A DNA stretch of 6,436 nucleotides, taken from Caldifarciminota bacterium (GTDB lineage Bacteria; Hydrothermota; Tepidihabitantia; SM23-42). This document shows, piece after piece, positions 5,929-6,436 of this stretch. The stretch is from positions 1-6,436 of the forward strand of contig JAGMEL010000333.1 in the NCBI GenBank assembly GCA_023128195.1, read 5' to 3'. The translations under genes and the position numbers were made by a program. The number at the start of each line of letters is the position of its first letter. The stretch's first letter is position 1. Below the pieces are notes generated by a model, which was not told the DNA's origin, ran no database searches, and saw only the letters and a program-made list of their open reading frames with translations.

Positions 5929-5942
5929 GTAGTGTTTTTATC

Positions 5943-5991
5943 AAGGAAGTTCTCGACAGGCTCGCCTGTCCCGAAAGAAATTGAGGGGAAC
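5943..5991. repeat. Hairpin repeat H1 upstream of the GIY-YIG gene
   Basis: A perfect 7-bp stem, GACAGGC (5955-5961) with GCCTGTC (5964-5970), sits inside a weaker outer stem: GTTC (5949-5952) pairs with GAAC (5988-5991), and TCGA (5953-5956) with TTGA (5981-5984) through one G-U pair. Its left edge, AAGGAAGTTCTC (5943-5954), recurs exactly at 6425-6436. There is no T-run, so it is not a standard terminator for the upstream gene. Confidence 0.65.
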
Positions 5992-6005
5992 AGTAATGAA
6001 TATTT

Positions 6006-6055
6006 ATTCTTCGAGCGACCCAGCACTTTTGTAAAAGTGCTGGGGAGTCGAGAAG
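6006..6055. repeat. Hairpin repeat H2 directly before the GIY-YIG gene
   Basis: A perfect 12-bp stem, CCCAGCACTTTT (6019-6030) with its complement (6033-6044), has a 2-nt loop and is bounded by TCGA at 6011-6014 and 6048-6051. The left edge ATTCTTCGAG (6006-6015) is shared exactly with H3 (6356-6365), although the stem sequences differ. It ends 21 nt before the GIY-YIG start codon. Confidence 0.72.
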
Positions 6056-6076
6056 CACCTTCGAAAATATAAAAAA

Positions 6077-6340
6077 ATGAATTGGAAATGGTATGTTTAT
6101 ATTATTGAATGTGAAGATAAAACATATTATACTGGTTTGACTTGGAAACCTGATCTTCGTTGGACTCAACACCTTTCTGGTTTTGGTTCTAAATACACAT
6201 CGAAACATAGACCTAAAAAATTAGTATATCTGGAAGAATATGATAATTTTGAACAAGCAAGAAAACGGGAGCGACAAATAAAGAACTGGAGTCAGAAAAA
6301 GAAAAGAAAACTGATTAATGGAGAATGGGGGAAATGGTGA
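6077..6340 (+). CDS. Small single-domain GIY-YIG nuclease-like protein (UPF0213/URI type)
   Basis: This 87-residue protein is a stand-alone GIY-YIG domain. The GIY strand is WYVYII (5-10) with Tyr6 and Tyr8, the YIG strand is YYTG (17-20), and Arg28 and His32 sit at the spacing expected for the catalytic helix (DLRWTQHLSG). SKYTSKHRPKKLVYLEEY (38-55) follows, and Glu65 in ARKRERQIKNW (61-71) is the likely metal-binding glutamate. All main catalytic positions are present, so an active nuclease is plausible. The tail is very basic (QKKKRK), suiting nucleic acid binding. Small GIY-YIG proteins of this kind are often multi-copy and their biological role is poorly known. No Shine-Dalgarno sequence precedes ATG 6077; the leader is an A-rich stretch (6064-6076). 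The gene is bracketed by hairpins H1 and H2 upstream and H3 downstream. Confidence 0.9.
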   Translation: MNWKWYVYIIECEDKTYYTGLTWKPDLRWTQHLSGFGSKYTSKHRPKKLVYLEEYDNFEQARKRERQIKNWSQKKKRKLINGEWGKW

Positions 6341-6355
6341 AATTAAAATTCTTTA

Positions 6356-6407
6356 ATTCTTCGAGTGTATCCCGCTTTCTGAAAAAAAGCGGGATACATC
6401 GAGGGGT
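6356..6407. repeat. Hairpin repeat H3 downstream of the GIY-YIG gene
   Basis: A perfect 13-bp stem, TGTATCCCGCTTT (6366-6378) with its complement (6386-6398), has a 7-nt loop and is bounded by TCGA at 6361-6364 and 6399-6402, which pair as well around a bulged G. It starts 15 nt after the GIY-YIG stop codon. GGGGTTCC follows instead of a T-run, so a simple intrinsic terminator is unlikely, although the stem could stabilise the mRNA. Confidence 0.75.
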
Positions 6408-6424
6408 TCCGTAGAAAATATTAT

Positions 6425-6436
6425 AAGGAAGTTCTC
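6425..6436. repeat. 12-bp direct repeat, second copy (start of a further hairpin element, cut by window edge)
   Basis: AAGGAAGTTCTC matches 5943-5954 exactly, and in both places a TTAT stretch lies just before it. At the first copy it opens hairpin H1, so a fourth hairpin probably begins here and continues beyond the window. Confidence 0.6.

Noticed and set aside
5912..6208. 98-codon open frame on the minus strand
   Set aside because: It crosses two hairpin repeats and runs antisense to the GIY-YIG gene; no ribosome site and no recognisable domain.
6366..6398. H3 as a rho-independent terminator of the GIY-YIG gene
   Set aside because: A strong GC stem, but it is followed by TCGAGGGG and no T-run in either orientation; the repeated TCGA boundary points to a repeat family instead.

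Overview
This is an AT-rich bacterial chromosomal window with standard genetic code. It carries six genes: one cut by the left edge and five complete. The mix points to an uncultivated lineage such as candidate division WOR-3 or a neighbour of the FCB group. The clues are a YVTN beta-propeller surface protein, a lamin-tail-domain protein with a FlgD/CHU_C-like C-terminus, a split glycine decarboxylase (GcvPA form), a YmdB-type phosphodiesterase, a tiny GIY-YIG protein and hairpin-rich intergenic repeats. The lineage is inferred from gene content and style only.

Layout: (1) 1-345, minus strand, is the N-terminal part of a secreted YVTN-repeat protein. (2) 346-699 is a divergent intergenic region with two near-consensus sigma70-type promoters facing outwards. 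Between them lies a heptad repeat tract (unit NNNATCT) interrupted by a 143-bp element. That element has perfect 15-bp terminal inverted repeats, a 7-bp flanking duplication and nested internal hairpins, and looks like a MITE. (3) 700-1977 is a secreted LTD / CARDB-like / FlgD-like protein. (4) 1978-2169 holds three related palindromic units and then a consensus promoter whose -10 box lies only 5 nt before the gcvT start codon, so gcvT is probably leaderless. (5) 2170-5014 is gcvT-gcvH-gcvPA, tightly packed. (6) 5015-5157 is filled with a degenerate 22-bp repeat in both orientations, and gcvPB is not where it usually follows. (7) 5158-5928 is a YmdB/TIGR00282 metallophosphoesterase with all expected metal ligands. 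(8) 5929-6436 is a small GIY-YIG nuclease-like gene bracketed by hairpins that share TCGA-type boundary motifs but have different stems, plus a 12-bp direct repeat at both outer edges.

Functionally, GcvT, GcvH and GcvPA are three parts of the glycine cleavage system, which converts glycine to CO2, ammonia and methylene-tetrahydrofolate (or the reverse). GcvPB, which carries the PLP lysine, and the L-protein must be encoded elsewhere. The two flanking secreted proteins are probably cell-surface or extracellular. The most interesting material is between the genes: four distinct repeat families in about 6.4 kb, one MITE-like with a plausible insertion footprint and one wrapped around a GIY-YIG gene in an arrangement resembling REP elements and their RAYT partners.
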